In this document: one piece after another, positions 27,275-37,148 of the stretch | Layout: each line of letters starts with the position of its first letter | Position numbering within the stretch: the first letter of the stretch is position 1 | NCBI RefSeq assembly: GCF_900182655.1 | Contig: NZ_FXTC01000015.1 | Location: 1 to 64,000, forward strand | DNA length: 64,000 bases | Reading direction: 5' to 3' | DNA from: Chryseobacterium rhizoplanae | GTDB taxonomy: Bacteria > Bacteroidota > Bacteroidia > Flavobacteriales > Weeksellaceae | Position numbers and translations under genes: made by a program | Notes under the pieces: generated by a model | What the model was told of the DNA's origin: nothing | The model's input: only the letters and a program-made list of their open reading frames with translations | The model's database searches: none

Positions 27275-28273
27275 ATGAAAGCATTTTTAATCAATAAGTA
27301 CACGAAAGAGGATTTGCAGTTGGCGGATGTTTCTGTCCCAAAAATCAAAGACAACGAAGTCTTGATAGAAATTTATGCATCAGGCTTAAATCTTTTAGAT
27401 TCTAAAATCAAAACTGGCGAATTCAAACTGATTCTTCCCTATAAAATGCCACTTATTTTAGGTCACGACCTTGCAGGAGTTGTAAAAGAAGTTGGGAAAA
27501 ATGTAAAAAAGTATAAAGTTGGAGATGAGGTTTACTCTCGACCTGCCGATTTTCATATCGGAACTTTTGCAGAATATATTGCAGTTAGAGAGGAGGATTT
27601 GGCTTTTAAACCGAAGAATCTTTCGATGAAGCAAGCATCTTCGGTTCCTTTGGTTGCATTGACGGTTTGGCAGGCTTTGGTGGAAATAGGACAGGTAAAA
27701 AAAGGACAAAAAGTATTTATTCAAGCGGGTTCCGGAGGGGTGGGAACTATTGCTATTCAGTTGGCAAAACATCTTGGAGCGATCGTTGCAACAACTGCGA
27801 GTACCAAAAGTTTTGATTTTCTTAAAGAATTGGGAGCCGATGTTTTAATTGATTATAAAACACAGGATTTTGAAGCGGTATTGAAAGATTATGATCTCGT
27901 TTTGAACAGTCAGGATAACAAAACACTTGAAAAATCTTTAAATATTCTAAGGGCAGGAGGTAAGATCATTTCAATTTCTGGTCCGCCAACACCGGAATTT
28001 GCAAAGGATATCAATGCGAATTGGCTGGTGAAAACAGCAACAAGATTTCTGAGCTTTGGAATTAAGAAAAAAGCAAAAAAATTGGGTGTTGATTACACAT
28101 TTCTTTTTATGAGAGCAGATGGAAAACAATTAGCCGAGATGACAAAACTGATAGAATCGGGAATAATAAAACCTGTTTTAGATAAAGTATTTCCGTTTGA
28201 AGAAACCAATAAAGCTTTGGAATATGTTGAAAGTGGAAGAGCGAAAGGAAAGGTTGTGGTGAAGTTGAAATAA
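27275..28273 (+). CDS. NADP-dependent quinone-reductase-like MDR oxidoreductase
   Basis: 332 residues of the medium-chain dehydrogenase superfamily. GHDLAGVVKEVGKNV and VGDEVYSR are in the GroES-like half, and the Rossmann motif AGSGGVGTIAIQLAK in the second half. The structural and catalytic zinc cysteines are absent, so it belongs to the zinc-independent quinone/enone reductase class. It follows the SDR by two bases and likely reduces quinones or enals in the same response. Confidence 0.87.
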   Translation: MKAFLINKYTKEDLQLADVSVPKIKDNEVLIEIYASGLNLLDSKIKTGEFKLILPYKMPLILGHDLAGVVKEVGKNVKKYKVGDEVYSRPADFHIGTFAEYIAVREEDLAFKPKNLSMKQASSVPLVALTVWQALVEIGQVKKGQKVFIQAGSGGVGTIAIQLAKHLGAIVATTASTKSFDFLKELGADVLIDYKTQDFEAVLKDYDLVLNSQDNKTLEKSLNILRAGGKIISISGPPTPEFAKDINANWLVKTATRFLSFGIKKKAKKLGVDYTFLFMRADGKQLAEMTKLIESGIIKPVLDKVFPFEETNKALEYVESGRAKGKVVVKLK

Positions 28274-28538
28274 TCGTGAAAGTGTAAAATGTTGGGTCAA
28301 TTATTTAATAATATTAATTTAGGCAATTAAATTATATACTTGAATGTACCCAATCAAAAAAATATAATATTATTTAGTTTATGTATCAACGAGTAACAAA
28401 ATTTATTTTCTCTTTATGTTTTCTAATGTTATTGCCAAATGTGTAATATTAATTTTAATGTATTTAGTTTTAATCTATTAGATAACTCTTCCTTCAGTAT
28501 TGAAATAATGAACTTTAAGTAATTGAAATAAAAAAAAA

Positions 28539-28570
28539 TGAACGTTGTTCAAAAAATGTTCATACATTTG
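28539..28570 (+). promoter_or_regulatory. Operator and -7 box of second TetR gene
   Basis: TGAAC-GTT-GTTCA (28539-28551) is a perfect inverted repeat, followed by a half-site TGTTCAT and a TACATTTG -7 box (28563-28570). The same palindrome occurs at 29226 and 30502. The start codon at 28587 is 16 bases downstream of the box. Confidence 0.62.
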
Positions 28571-28586
28571 CAGAAGAAATTCGATT

Positions 28587-29204
28587 ATGAGTATTAGCGA
28601 AAGAAAACAACAGGAAAAAGAAGCATTAAGGTTATTAATCCTAAATGGTGCAAAAAAATTATTTGTTGAGAAAGGAATCGACCAAACGACCATTAGGAAT
28701 ATTGCTGACAAAATTAACTATAGTGTAGGAACAGTATATGTTTATTTCAAAGATAAAAATGCTATTCTTCACGACTTACATTCCATTGGTTTTAAGGAGT
28801 TGGGAGGCTATTTTAAAGAATTACTTTCCATAGAAGATCCTATGCAGAGAATTCGTAAAATGGGTATAATCTATATGAAATTTGCCTTGGAGAATTCTGA
28901 AATGTATGACCTGATGTTCAATTTGCGAGCTCCGATGGAGTATCTGGAAAATACAGACAATGACTTATGGTCGGAAGGAAATGAAACCTTTGGTTACGTT
29001 AAAAAAACGGTTGAAGATTGTATGTCCAGAGGTCATTTTAAAAATCATAATTCTGAAGCATTAGCTTTTATGATCTGGAGTTTGGTGCATGGAATGTGCA
29101 GTCTTGAAATTCGTCAAAGAACAAAAGGGTTAAAATTCAGTAGTCCTGATACTATTATGACGGAAGGGTATAATGAATTTTTAATAATGATAGAAAAATT
29201 ATAA
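28587..29204 (+). CDS. TetR-family repressor
   Basis: 205 residues from ATG 28587 (MSISERKQQEKEALRLLI); the ATG at 28545 lies within the operator and upstream of the -7 box, so it is rejected. The HTH is at about 12-58 (GIDQTTIRNIADKINYSVGTVYVYFKDKNAILHDL). The C-terminal helical domain has an aromatic-rich pocket (MYDLMFNLRAPMEYL). Shared TGAAC-N3-GTTCA sites place its own gene, the flavin oxidoreductase and the RND efflux operon under its likely control. Confidence 0.87.
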   Translation: MSISERKQQEKEALRLLILNGAKKLFVEKGIDQTTIRNIADKINYSVGTVYVYFKDKNAILHDLHSIGFKELGGYFKELLSIEDPMQRIRKMGIIYMKFALENSEMYDLMFNLRAPMEYLENTDNDLWSEGNETFGYVKKTVEDCMSRGHFKNHNSEALAFMIWSLVHGMCSLEIRQRTKGLKFSSPDTIMTEGYNEFLIMIEKL

Positions 29205-29225
29205 AATTTTTTTGATTAAAAAAAA

Positions 29226-29238
29226 TGAACAAAGTTCA
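29226..29238. promoter_or_regulatory. TGAAC-N3-GTTCA operator upstream of flavin oxidoreductase
   Basis: TGAAC-AAA-GTTCA, followed by AATTATGAACATTGTATA. This tail closely matches the tail after the third copy at 30502 (AATTATAAACAATGTATA), so the conserved site is longer than the core palindrome. It sits 21 bases behind the TetR gene. Confidence 0.6.
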
Positions 29239-29401
29239 AATTATGAACATTGTATATGTTGGTAAGAAGAATGTCAGTCTTTTAGAGATAAAAGGTAAAA
29301 TTTGAATTTATAATATTAACTATGGACAGAAGAAATTATTAAGTAACAGATCATTACATTTTTGTTGATCTGGTTCCTTCCGTCTTTTTTAAAGTTTCGA
29401 T

Positions 29402-30319
29402 ATGGAATTAAGCAATCAAAAAATTTACGATACAATTATCGTAGGTGGCAGTTATGCAGGACTTTCTTCTGCATTGACCCTCGGACGTTCTTTGAGAAAT
29501 GTCTTACTTATTGACAGTGGAAATCCCTGCAATAAACAAACCCCTCATTCACAAAATTTCTTAACGAGAGACGGAATGCCTCCAGGAGAAATTGTGAAAA
29601 TAGCCAAGGAAGAAGTTTCTAAATATCCTTCCATTGAGTTTTACAATGGTTTCGCAGTCAACGGAAGCAAAATACTGGAAGGTTTTTTAATCAAGACTTC
29701 AGATGGCAAATCATTTAAAGGTAAAAAACTAATTTTTGCTTCCGGAATTTTAGATATAATGCATGACATCAAAGGATTCGCCGAATGTTGGGGTATATCC
29801 GTTATACACTGTCCTTATTGTCACGGATATGAGTTCAGGAACAAAAAGACAGCTATTTTAGCGGAAGGAGATCGTTTGATATATTTTACGTCATTAATTA
29901 GAAATCTGACCGATAATGTAACCTTAATTACATCAGGTAGAACTACCAATAATGTTGATGGTATTGATACGCTTAAAAAAAATGGCGTAAAAGTAATTGA
30001 GAAAAAAATTTCAGAAATAGAACATCATAACGGATATGTCAATAAGGTCATTTTTTCTGATGGAACAGCTGAGAGTTTTGAAGCAATGTACGCACCCGTA
30101 CCATTCCAACAACATTGTACCATTCCGAAAGAATTGGGATGTGAAATGACAGATACAGGTCTGATTAATATTGATTCATTACAAAAAACAAGCGTGGATG
30201 GGATCTATGCAGTAGGTGATAACTCTAATCCATTAAGATCAGTTGCATTGGCAGTTTCGTCAGGAAATGTGGCAGGAGTTGGAGTTAATTCTGAGCTATC
30301 TGCTGAAATGTTTTTGTAG
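29402..30319 (+). CDS. FAD-dependent pyridine nucleotide-disulphide oxidoreductase (thioredoxin-reductase-like)
   Basis: 305 residues. The FAD motif IIVGGSYAGLSSALTLGR is at about 12-29, a CxxC pair is in HCPYCHGYE (about residues 136-144), and the second FAD contact GIYAVGDNSNPLRSV is near the C-terminus. The length and CxxC fit thioredoxin-reductase-like enzymes; the central NAD(P) glycine motif is weak (ILAEGDRLIYF), so the electron donor is uncertain. An operator of the adjacent TetR precedes it. It is likely an oxidative or xenobiotic stress enzyme. Confidence 0.85.
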   Translation: MELSNQKIYDTIIVGGSYAGLSSALTLGRSLRNVLLIDSGNPCNKQTPHSQNFLTRDGMPPGEIVKIAKEEVSKYPSIEFYNGFAVNGSKILEGFLIKTSDGKSFKGKKLIFASGILDIMHDIKGFAECWGISVIHCPYCHGYEFRNKKTAILAEGDRLIYFTSLIRNLTDNVTLITSGRTTNNVDGIDTLKKNGVKVIEKKISEIEHHNGYVNKVIFSDGTAESFEAMYAPVPFQQHCTIPKELGCEMTDTGLINIDSLQKTSVDGIYAVGDNSNPLRSVALAVSSGNVAGVGVNSELSAEMFL

Positions 30320-30501
30320 ATAAACAATTGACTTTCCTGATACAATTTGCTATAATAAATGTCCCTCCTATTCTCCAATAAATTCTTTTCCTGAGCTATT
30401 TCCTAAGGAAAAAGAGTTGATCGATGTCTTTTATAGGAATAATAATGAGTAATCAAATATTACTCTGTAATAAGCTAAAAGCTTTTTTTTACTTAAAATT
30501 T

Positions 30502-30514
30502 TGAACAATGTTCA
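30502..30514. promoter_or_regulatory. TGAAC-N3-GTTCA operator upstream of RND efflux operon
   Basis: TGAAC-AAT-GTTCA, third copy of the palindrome found before the TetR gene and the flavin oxidoreductase, 25 bases ahead of the TolC-type gene start. Confidence 0.62.
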
Positions 30515-30538
30515 AATTATAAACAATGTATAAATAAA

Positions 30539-31873
30539 ATGAAAAAATTATCAACAGTAGTTTTGTTTTGCCTCGGATTTTTCGGGTATTCCCAAAGCTA
30601 TCTCGACCGTTATATTAAAACCGGTCTGGAAAATAACGAAGTCATTAAACAGAAAAACTTCGACATTAATAAGAGTCTGTATGCCTTGAAAGAAGCAAAT
30701 TCTCTGTTTTCGCCGACAGTGGCTTTCGTCGCAAATTACACGATTGCGGACGGTGGTAGAACCATCGATATTCCAATCGGGGATATGTTGAATCCTGTGT
30801 ACAGCACATTGAATCAAATCACGAATTCCAATGCTTTTCCAATCTTAGAGAATCAGTCTGTATTAATTAATCCCAATAATTTCTACGATGTAAAGATTCA
30901 TACGACGATGCCTCTTTTGAATTACGAGATTATTTATAACAAAAAAATCAGGGCGCAACAGACTACTCTGCAAAAGATCGAACTGGAAATCTACCAACGT
31001 GAACTGGTCAAGGAAATAAAAATTGCCTATTACAAATATTTACAGTCGGTGGAAGGCATCAGAATTTATGAAAATGCTTTGGCGATCGTTAAAGAAAATC
31101 AAAGAGTGAATAAATCGCTTTTCAAAAATGACAAGATCAACCGAACGGCTGTTTTACGAAGTGATAATGAAGTTACAAAAATTGAGGCGAATCTTGAAAC
31201 CGCGAAAAATACAAGCAAAAATGCTAAAGCTTATTTCAACTTTCTTCTCAATCAAAAACTGGATTCAGACATCGAAATTGATGATAATATGGAATTGCCT
31301 GCGGAACTCATCGCAGAAAATATCATCAACAGAGAAGAGTTGAAACAACTGGGGCAGGCGAAAGAGATTAACGAAAATGTTTATCAATTAACAAGATCTA
31401 ATTGGTTTCCAAAATTAAGCGGTTTTGCAGATTTGGGAATACAGGATTTCGATTTTAAAGTAGATAAATCTTCCCGCTATTATTTCGCAGGTCTAAGCCT
31501 TGAATGGAATATTTTTTCTGGCAACAAGAACAAATATAAACTGAAGCAGGTTGATGAGGAGAGCAAAAAGATTAGTTCTCAAATTGATAATGTGAAACAG
31601 CAGTTGCTTTTGCAGTTCGAAGTTTCACAAAACAATTTAAGATCAGCTTTGGAGCAATATGAATCTGATAACAAACAAAAAGAAACCGCTAAAAAATACA
31701 ACGGTGACGTCACCAGACTGTACAAAGAAGGGATGGCAATCTACATCGAATTGCTGGATGCGCAAAATCAGGTGGTCAACACAGAACTCAATGCCAATAT
31801 TTCATTGTATAATTCCTGGATTGCCTTTGCAGAAATGGAAAGAGCCAATGCCTCATTTAATTTAAATAAATAA
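30539..31873 (+). CDS. TolC-family outer-membrane efflux protein
   Basis: 444 residues with a signal peptide (cleavage near FGYSQS). The two long helical hairpins of TolC proteins are visible as repeated heptads (ENQRVNKSLFKNDKINRTAVLRS and ALEQYESDNKQKETAKKYNGDV), with ELLDAQNQVVNTELN in the second. It forms the outer-membrane duct of the efflux pump whose adaptor and inner-membrane genes follow within a few bases. Regulated, by inference, by the upstream TetR palindrome. Confidence 0.9.
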   Translation: MKKLSTVVLFCLGFFGYSQSYLDRYIKTGLENNEVIKQKNFDINKSLYALKEANSLFSPTVAFVANYTIADGGRTIDIPIGDMLNPVYSTLNQITNSNAFPILENQSVLINPNNFYDVKIHTTMPLLNYEIIYNKKIRAQQTTLQKIELEIYQRELVKEIKIAYYKYLQSVEGIRIYENALAIVKENQRVNKSLFKNDKINRTAVLRSDNEVTKIEANLETAKNTSKNAKAYFNFLLNQKLDSDIEIDDNMELPAELIAENIINREELKQLGQAKEINENVYQLTRSNWFPKLSGFADLGIQDFDFKVDKSSRYYFAGLSLEWNIFSGNKNKYKLKQVDEESKKISSQIDNVKQQLLLQFEVSQNNLRSALEQYESDNKQKETAKKYNGDVTRLYKEGMAIYIELLDAQNQVVNTELNANISLYNSWIAFAEMERANASFNLNK

Positions 31874-31887
31874 AAATGATAACTATT

Positions 31888-32931
31888 ATGAACAAAACAA
31901 TCACAATATCACTCCTTTCCTTTTTCCTGATCTCGTCCTGTAAAGAAAATAAAAAAGAGATAAAATCATTTGAAAGTGCCGAGGTCATTCCCGTGAAAAC
32001 TGCAACTGTTGGCTCTTTGGCATTGGCCGGAAACATCAGCACGTCCGGTTTGGTAACGACAGAAAATGAAACGACTTATTCCTTCAAGATTGGTGGAGTA
32101 GTGAACGGCGTTTTTGTGGAGGAAGGTCAGTTCTTCAGAAAAGGTCAGCTTTTGGCGACTTTGGATGAAACGGAAATCCGTGCAGGTCTCAACCAATCTG
32201 ATTTGAATGTTCAAAAAAACGAACGTGATTACAAGCGTGCCACGAATCTATATAAAGACAGTGTATACACTTTGGAGCAGGTTCAGAATACCAGAACAGG
32301 TTTAGACATTGCACGAAAGCAGAAGGATGCTGTTGCATTTAATGTAAAATACTCAAAAATCTACGCAACTGCTGATGGTTTTGTATCCCAGAAAGTAGCC
32401 AATAAAGGTGAAATTGTAGGTCCTGGTTCACCTGTTCTACTTATCAATGAAACTTCAAACAATAATAATTATTTGCTGAAAGTTGGTTTAACGGATACTG
32501 AATGGGCATCTACGAAGATCGGGCAGAAAGCAATTGTAACACTGGACGGCTATCCTGATAAAAAATTCGATGCCTTTGTTTTCAGAAAATCGCAGTCGGC
32601 AGATCGGGCAATCGGATCTTTTCAGGTAGAATTGAAACTGACGATGAATGACAATAAACCCGCCGTAGGAATGTTCGGAAAAGCAGAAATCAAAACCGAC
32701 CATTCTGAGGATTTTATCGTGATTCCTTACAATTCTCTGCTTGAAGCTGATGGAAACAAAGCCTTTGTCTATGTTGTTGAAAATACTAAAGTTAAAAAAA
32801 GACCTGTAACGATTGCCAAATTTGAAAATGACAAAGTATTCATTCAGGACGGGCTTAAGAAAAGTGACAAAATCGTGATTTCCAACAGTGCCTATCTGAA
32901 TGAACAGTCAACTATTAAAATCATTAAATAA
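31888..32931 (+). CDS. RND efflux periplasmic adaptor lipoprotein (HlyD/AcrA-like)
   Basis: 347 residues from ATG 31888; an ATG at 31876 would add four residues. The lipobox FFLISSC gives a lipoprotein anchored in the membrane. The adaptor halves of the lipoyl domain are GGVVNGVFVEEGQFFRKGQLLATLDETE and IYATADGFVSQKVANKGEIV, with an intervening helical hairpin. The C-terminal beta-barrel and proximal domain (VFIQDGLKKSDKIVI) follow. It lies between the TolC and pump genes. Confidence 0.9.
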   Translation: MNKTITISLLSFFLISSCKENKKEIKSFESAEVIPVKTATVGSLALAGNISTSGLVTTENETTYSFKIGGVVNGVFVEEGQFFRKGQLLATLDETEIRAGLNQSDLNVQKNERDYKRATNLYKDSVYTLEQVQNTRTGLDIARKQKDAVAFNVKYSKIYATADGFVSQKVANKGEIVGPGSPVLLINETSNNNNYLLKVGLTDTEWASTKIGQKAIVTLDGYPDKKFDAFVFRKSQSADRAIGSFQVELKLTMNDNKPAVGMFGKAEIKTDHSEDFIVIPYNSLLEADGNKAFVYVVENTKVKKRPVTIAKFENDKVFIQDGLKKSDKIVISNSAYLNEQSTIKIIK

Positions 32932-32937
32932 GAACGG

Positions 32938-35900
32938 ATGAAAATTACAAATTTTGCAGTAAAAAACTACCAGTTTACGCTGATCATATTTCTTCTCGTT
33001 GCAGTAGTCGGTTTCCTTACGCTCTTCACAATGCCCAGAGCAGAAGATCCCTCAACACATCCGCCACAATATCTGATCACAGTTATTTATCCCGGAACGA
33101 GCCCGAAAGATATGGAAGAACAGGTGGTGAAACCGATTGAAAATAAGATCTACGGATTGGAGAATATAGATAAAATTCTGACGACCGTTGAGGATGGTGT
33201 TGCCGCTTTTCAGGTGAAATTCAAATATGGAGTTGATGTTGACAACAAATATCAGGAAATTTCAACCGAAATGAATGCACTGAAGAACAGTGAGCTTCCC
33301 AAGGATATTTATCAGATCAAAACAGAAAAAATATCATCTTCCGATGTGAAAATACTTCAGGTTGCTTTGGTTTCAGAAAATGCTTCTGAGAAAAAACTGC
33401 ACGATGAGGCCGATAAGCTTAAATCCAAATTAGAGAAAATCACCAATCTCAAAAATGTGATCTATTCCGGAATTCCCGAACAGGAAATCAGAGTAGATTT
33501 AAAATTAGATAAATTGGCTCAGCTGAGAATTCCACTCAATGTAGTGATGGGAAGTTTACAAAGTGAAGCAGCCGATATTCCGGGTGGAAGCATTGATATG
33601 GATACCAAAATCTTCAACGTAAAAACCAGCGGGAAATTCAAGAATGAAGAAGATGTTGCAAACACTGTAATCTACAATGCCAACGGAAAGATCGTCTATA
33701 TGAAAGACGTTGCCGAGGTAGGTTACAAATCTCAGACGGTGGATCATATCACGAGAATCAACGGACACCGCTGCGTTTTGGTTACTGCGGGAATGAAAGA
33801 TAATGTGAATATTACTGATGTTCAGGAAGAGTTTTCTCCGATTGTTGAAGAGTTTTCAAAAAGCCTTCCTGAAAACATTAAACTGATTAAAAATTTCGAT
33901 CAGGCCAATATGGTTTCTCAACGATTGGGACATTTAGGATTTGATTTTGGATTGGCAATTGTTTTGGTTATCATTACCTTATTGCCGTTGGGTTCCCGTG
34001 CATCAATTATTGTAATGATCTCGATTCCGTTATCATTGGCATTAGGACTCATTGCGATGAATGCGTTAGGATTTTCATTAAATCAGTTAAGCATCGTGGG
34101 ATTGGTGGTTGCTTTGGGACTGTTGGTGGATGACAGTATCGTAGTCGTTGAGAATATTGAAAGATGGTTGCGTGAAGGGCATTCCAAAAAAGATGCGGTT
34201 CTGAAAGGTACCCAACAGATAGGAATGGCGGTTGTAGGTTGTACAGCGACATTGATCATCGCATTTTTACCATTGGCATTCCTCCCGGATGTAGCAGGTG
34301 AGTTTATCAGAAGTCTTCCAATGGCGGTTATCACGAGTGTTTTAGCTTCGATGCTGGTTGCTTTGACTTTAGTTCCTTTCTTGGGAAGCAAGTTTTTGAA
34401 AACCCACGATCACGAGGGCGGAAATATTTTCCTTCAGTATCTTCAGAAATTCCTGACGAACAGTTACAAAGGAATTATGCCTAAAGCGTTGAAATATCCT
34501 AAAATTACCATCGCAATTTCAGTTGGATTGAGCGCATTGGCATTTGTACTATTCAGTTTTACAGGATTTAAACTGTTCCCGACTTCTGAAAAACCAATGT
34601 TCTTGATCAATATCAAAACACCGCTTCAGTCCAATATCTCGGAAAGCGACCGTGTGGCGAAAATTGTTGAATCTGAACTGAAAAATCACAAGGAAATTAC
34701 CTATTATACCTCCAATGTCGGAAAAGGAAATTCACAGATCTATTACAATGTCCATCCACAGGACAGGAAACCGGATTTTGCTCAGATCTTTGTTCAATTG
34801 GATGATGAAGCAAAACCTGAAACAAAGACAGAACTGATTGAAACCTTGAGAGAAAAATTCAAGACAATGCCTTATGCCAAAGTGGAGGTCAAGGATTTTG
34901 AACAGGGTACACCGATTGAAGCGAATATTGTGGTGCGATTGTTCGGGGAAGATCCTGTTGTTTTGAGGCAACTGTCTTCACAGGTTGAAAATATTTTGAG
35001 AAAACAGGAAGGTACGGTGTATATCAATAATGAACTGAATATCTACAAAACCGATGTCAAAGTTAAGATCAACAAAGAAAAAGCAAGAACACTGGGCGTG
35101 ATGACAAGCGAAGTGGATAAGGTTATACGTCTTGCCGTGGCCGGATTACCGGTTGGAGATTACATCGATGACCGTGGAGATGCCAGAACGGTGACTTTAA
35201 CATTGCCAAGAGAAAAATTTTCCAATCTGGAGGCTTTGAAAAACTTGTATGTCAACAATGTTCAGGGAGCACCCATCGCTTTGAATCAGATTGCGGCTGT
35301 TTCTTTTGAAACTTCACCAACAGCCATCAATCATTTCAATAAATCCCGTTTTGCAAAAGTAACGGCAATGTCGGCAAAAGGATATTATGCAAATGATCTC
35401 TTGGAGGATATTATTCCTCAATTGGATAAACTGAAAATGCCTGCAGGTTATTCCTACAAATTGGCAGGAGAAAAAGAATCGGAAGGGGATGCATTGGGTG
35501 GAAATTTTCTTTCCGTGATTATCTTAAGTACATTTTTATTTATTGCAGTGTTGTTGCTTCAGTTTAAAACCTTCAAAGGAATCATCATTGTATTGTCAAT
35601 CATTCCTTTGGGAATTTTAGGTGGTGTAATTTTATTATTAATTGATGGAAGTCCAATGTCACTGGTCGCAATTATCGGGTTTATTGGTTTGTCAGGAATC
35701 CAGGTTAAAAACTCTCTACTTTTGGTAGATTTTACCAATCAGCTCAGACTGGAAGGAAAGTCAATTGACGAAGCGATTGCCATTGCGGGAGAAACCCGTT
35801 TCCTTCCAGTGGTTTTAACATCAATCACAGCGATTTGTGGTTTGATTCCTCTAGCATTAAACTCCAATCCATTGATTGCACCTTTAGCCATCGTATTGAT

Positions 35901-36003
35901 TGGAGGTTTAATCAGCTCAACGATTCTTTCAAGAATTGTGACACCTGTAATGTACAAATTGATTCCACCGAGTCTGGAAATTGATAACGACAAAGAAAAT
36001 TAG
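32938..36003 (+). CDS. RND efflux pump, HAE-type inner-membrane protein
   Basis: 1021 residues. It shows the two-fold RND layout: TM1 at about 12-31, a large periplasmic loop, TM2-6 (about 335-470), TM7 near 530, a second loop, and TM8-12 near the end. The proton-relay aspartates are in GLLVDDSIVVVENIERW, and the SIPLSLALGLIAMNALGFSLNQLSIVGLVVALG helix is canonical. It lacks the heavy-metal signature, so organic compounds are the likely substrate. It starts six bases after the adaptor gene and overlaps nothing. The exported compound is unknown. Confidence 0.92.
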   Translation: MKITNFAVKNYQFTLIIFLLVAVVGFLTLFTMPRAEDPSTHPPQYLITVIYPGTSPKDMEEQVVKPIENKIYGLENIDKILTTVEDGVAAFQVKFKYGVDVDNKYQEISTEMNALKNSELPKDIYQIKTEKISSSDVKILQVALVSENASEKKLHDEADKLKSKLEKITNLKNVIYSGIPEQEIRVDLKLDKLAQLRIPLNVVMGSLQSEAADIPGGSIDMDTKIFNVKTSGKFKNEEDVANTVIYNANGKIVYMKDVAEVGYKSQTVDHITRINGHRCVLVTAGMKDNVNITDVQEEFSPIVEEFSKSLPENIKLIKNFDQANMVSQRLGHLGFDFGLAIVLVIITLLPLGSRASIIVMISIPLSLALGLIAMNALGFSLNQLSIVGLVVALGLLVDDSIVVVENIERWLREGHSKKDAVLKGTQQIGMAVVGCTATLIIAFLPLAFLPDVAGEFIRSLPMAVITSVLASMLVALTLVPFLGSKFLKTHDHEGGNIFLQYLQKFLTNSYKGIMPKALKYPKITIAISVGLSALAFVLFSFTGFKLFPTSEKPMFLINIKTPLQSNISESDRVAKIVESELKNHKEITYYTSNVGKGNSQIYYNVHPQDRKPDFAQIFVQLDDEAKPETKTELIETLREKFKTMPYAKVEVKDFEQGTPIEANIVVRLFGEDPVVLRQLSSQVENILRKQEGTVYINNELNIYKTDVKVKINKEKARTLGVMTSEVDKVIRLAVAGLPVGDYIDDRGDARTVTLTLPREKFSNLEALKNLYVNNVQGAPIALNQIAAVSFETSPTAINHFNKSRFAKVTAMSAKGYYANDLLEDIIPQLDKLKMPAGYSYKLAGEKESEGDALGGNFLSVIILSTFLFIAVLLLQFKTFKGIIIVLSIIPLGILGGVILLLIDGSPMSLVAIIGFIGLSGIQVKNSLLLVDFTNQLRLEGKSIDEAIAIAGETRFLPVVLTSITAICGLIPLALNSNPLIAPLAIVLIGGLISSTILSRIVTPVMYKLIPPSLEIDNDKEN

Positions 36004-36028
36004 AATTAATCATTACAACTTAAATAAA

Positions 36029-36802
36029 ATGGAAGAATACATACTAATAACCGGAGCTTCATCCGGAATAGGTTACCATATGGCGATTCAGCTTGCCGAG
36101 AAAAAAAAGAATCTGATTTTGGTTGCAAGAAGTGAAGAAAAACTAAAGCAATTACAGGAAGAATTAATCAAATCATACAAGGTTTCTGTGCATTATATTG
36201 TTAAAGATTTGTCAAAAGTTGAAAATGCAATTGCACTTTATAACGAGATTCAAGATAAAAATCTATTGGTAACTGGGTTGGTTAACAATGCAGGCGTAGG
36301 AACTTACGGCGAATTCACAAAGACTTCTTTGGAAGAAGAACTGAAAATGATTGATTTGAATATTTCCAGTCTTGTAGCACTCAATAAATTATTTGTCAAA
36401 GATATGGTCACAGGAAAATCGGGTAGAATAATGAATATAGCTTCTCTAATGGCTTTTTTACCATTTCCGTATTACTCAGTGTATTCAGCAACAAAAACTT
36501 TTGTTTTGTCATTTACAGAAACGCTTGCTTCCGAACTGGAAGGAACAGGCGTTGTGGTTACTGCCCTGTGTCCGGGACCAATTGATACAGGATTTTATAA
36601 TGAAGAAATGCTCAAAGCCAATATGATGAAAACCAATAAGCCTGTTCATCCTGAAGCGGTAGCAGAAGCAGGAGTGAAACTTCTTTTATATGGAAAAGGG
36701 AAAAAGATTGTCGGTTTTATGAATTGGTTCCTTTCCAATCTTCCGCGTATCACACCTGATATTTTGATGATGCAAATCAAAAAGAAGCTGGCAAGTAAAT
36801 AA
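36029..36802 (+). CDS. Short-chain dehydrogenase
   Basis: 257 residues from ATG 36029 (MEEYILITGASSGIG); an upstream in-frame ATG at 35981 overlaps the pump gene and adds non-homologous sequence. TGASSGIG, NNAG, the catalytic serine in NIASL, YSVYSATK and CPGPIDTGF are all intact. It resembles YqjQ/DltE-type SDRs. It follows the efflux pump by 25 bases and is probably in the same transcript, ended by the hairpin downstream. Confidence 0.87.
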   Translation: MEEYILITGASSGIGYHMAIQLAEKKKNLILVARSEEKLKQLQEELIKSYKVSVHYIVKDLSKVENAIALYNEIQDKNLLVTGLVNNAGVGTYGEFTKTSLEEELKMIDLNISSLVALNKLFVKDMVTGKSGRIMNIASLMAFLPFPYYSVYSATKTFVLSFTETLASELEGTGVVVTALCPGPIDTGFYNEEMLKANMMKTNKPVHPEAVAEAGVKLLLYGKGKKIVGFMNWFLSNLPRITPDILMMQIKKKLASK

Positions 36803-36858
36803 GATTACACCACTAGGTAGGTTAATTATAACAATTTAGTTTATCTCATCATTTCAGA

Positions 36859-36896
36859 AAATAACGCCATTTAAAAACAAGTGGCGTTATTTTATT
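36859..36896 (+). terminator. Rho-independent terminator after the efflux operon
   Basis: Perfect 11-bp stem AAATAACGCCA/TGGCGTTATTT around a 12-base loop, followed by TTATT. The rest of the gap to 37148 is AT-rich and shows no gene. Confidence 0.8.
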
Positions 36897-37148
36897 ATGT
36901 GTGGCCAATGCAGGATTATCTTCAAATACTTTTATTGATGATTTTGTTTGCTTGAGCCAAATTAAACACGAATTACAAAGTTAATTTTTACTACATCCTT
37001 AATTATAATCTAAACTTTCTGTAATTTGGCTTTCAGTTAAGTAAAAAAATGTGACTTACTTGGTATATATTTAACTCGTTTTGTTGAATATCTTCTATTG
37101 GAAAAAATTGCGGATCATTAATTGAAATCTTTGCGAAACTTCACTTAA

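Noticed and set aside
28381..28446. 21-codon frame resembling a signal peptide
   Set aside because: Too short, no body after the hydrophobic part and no supporting context.
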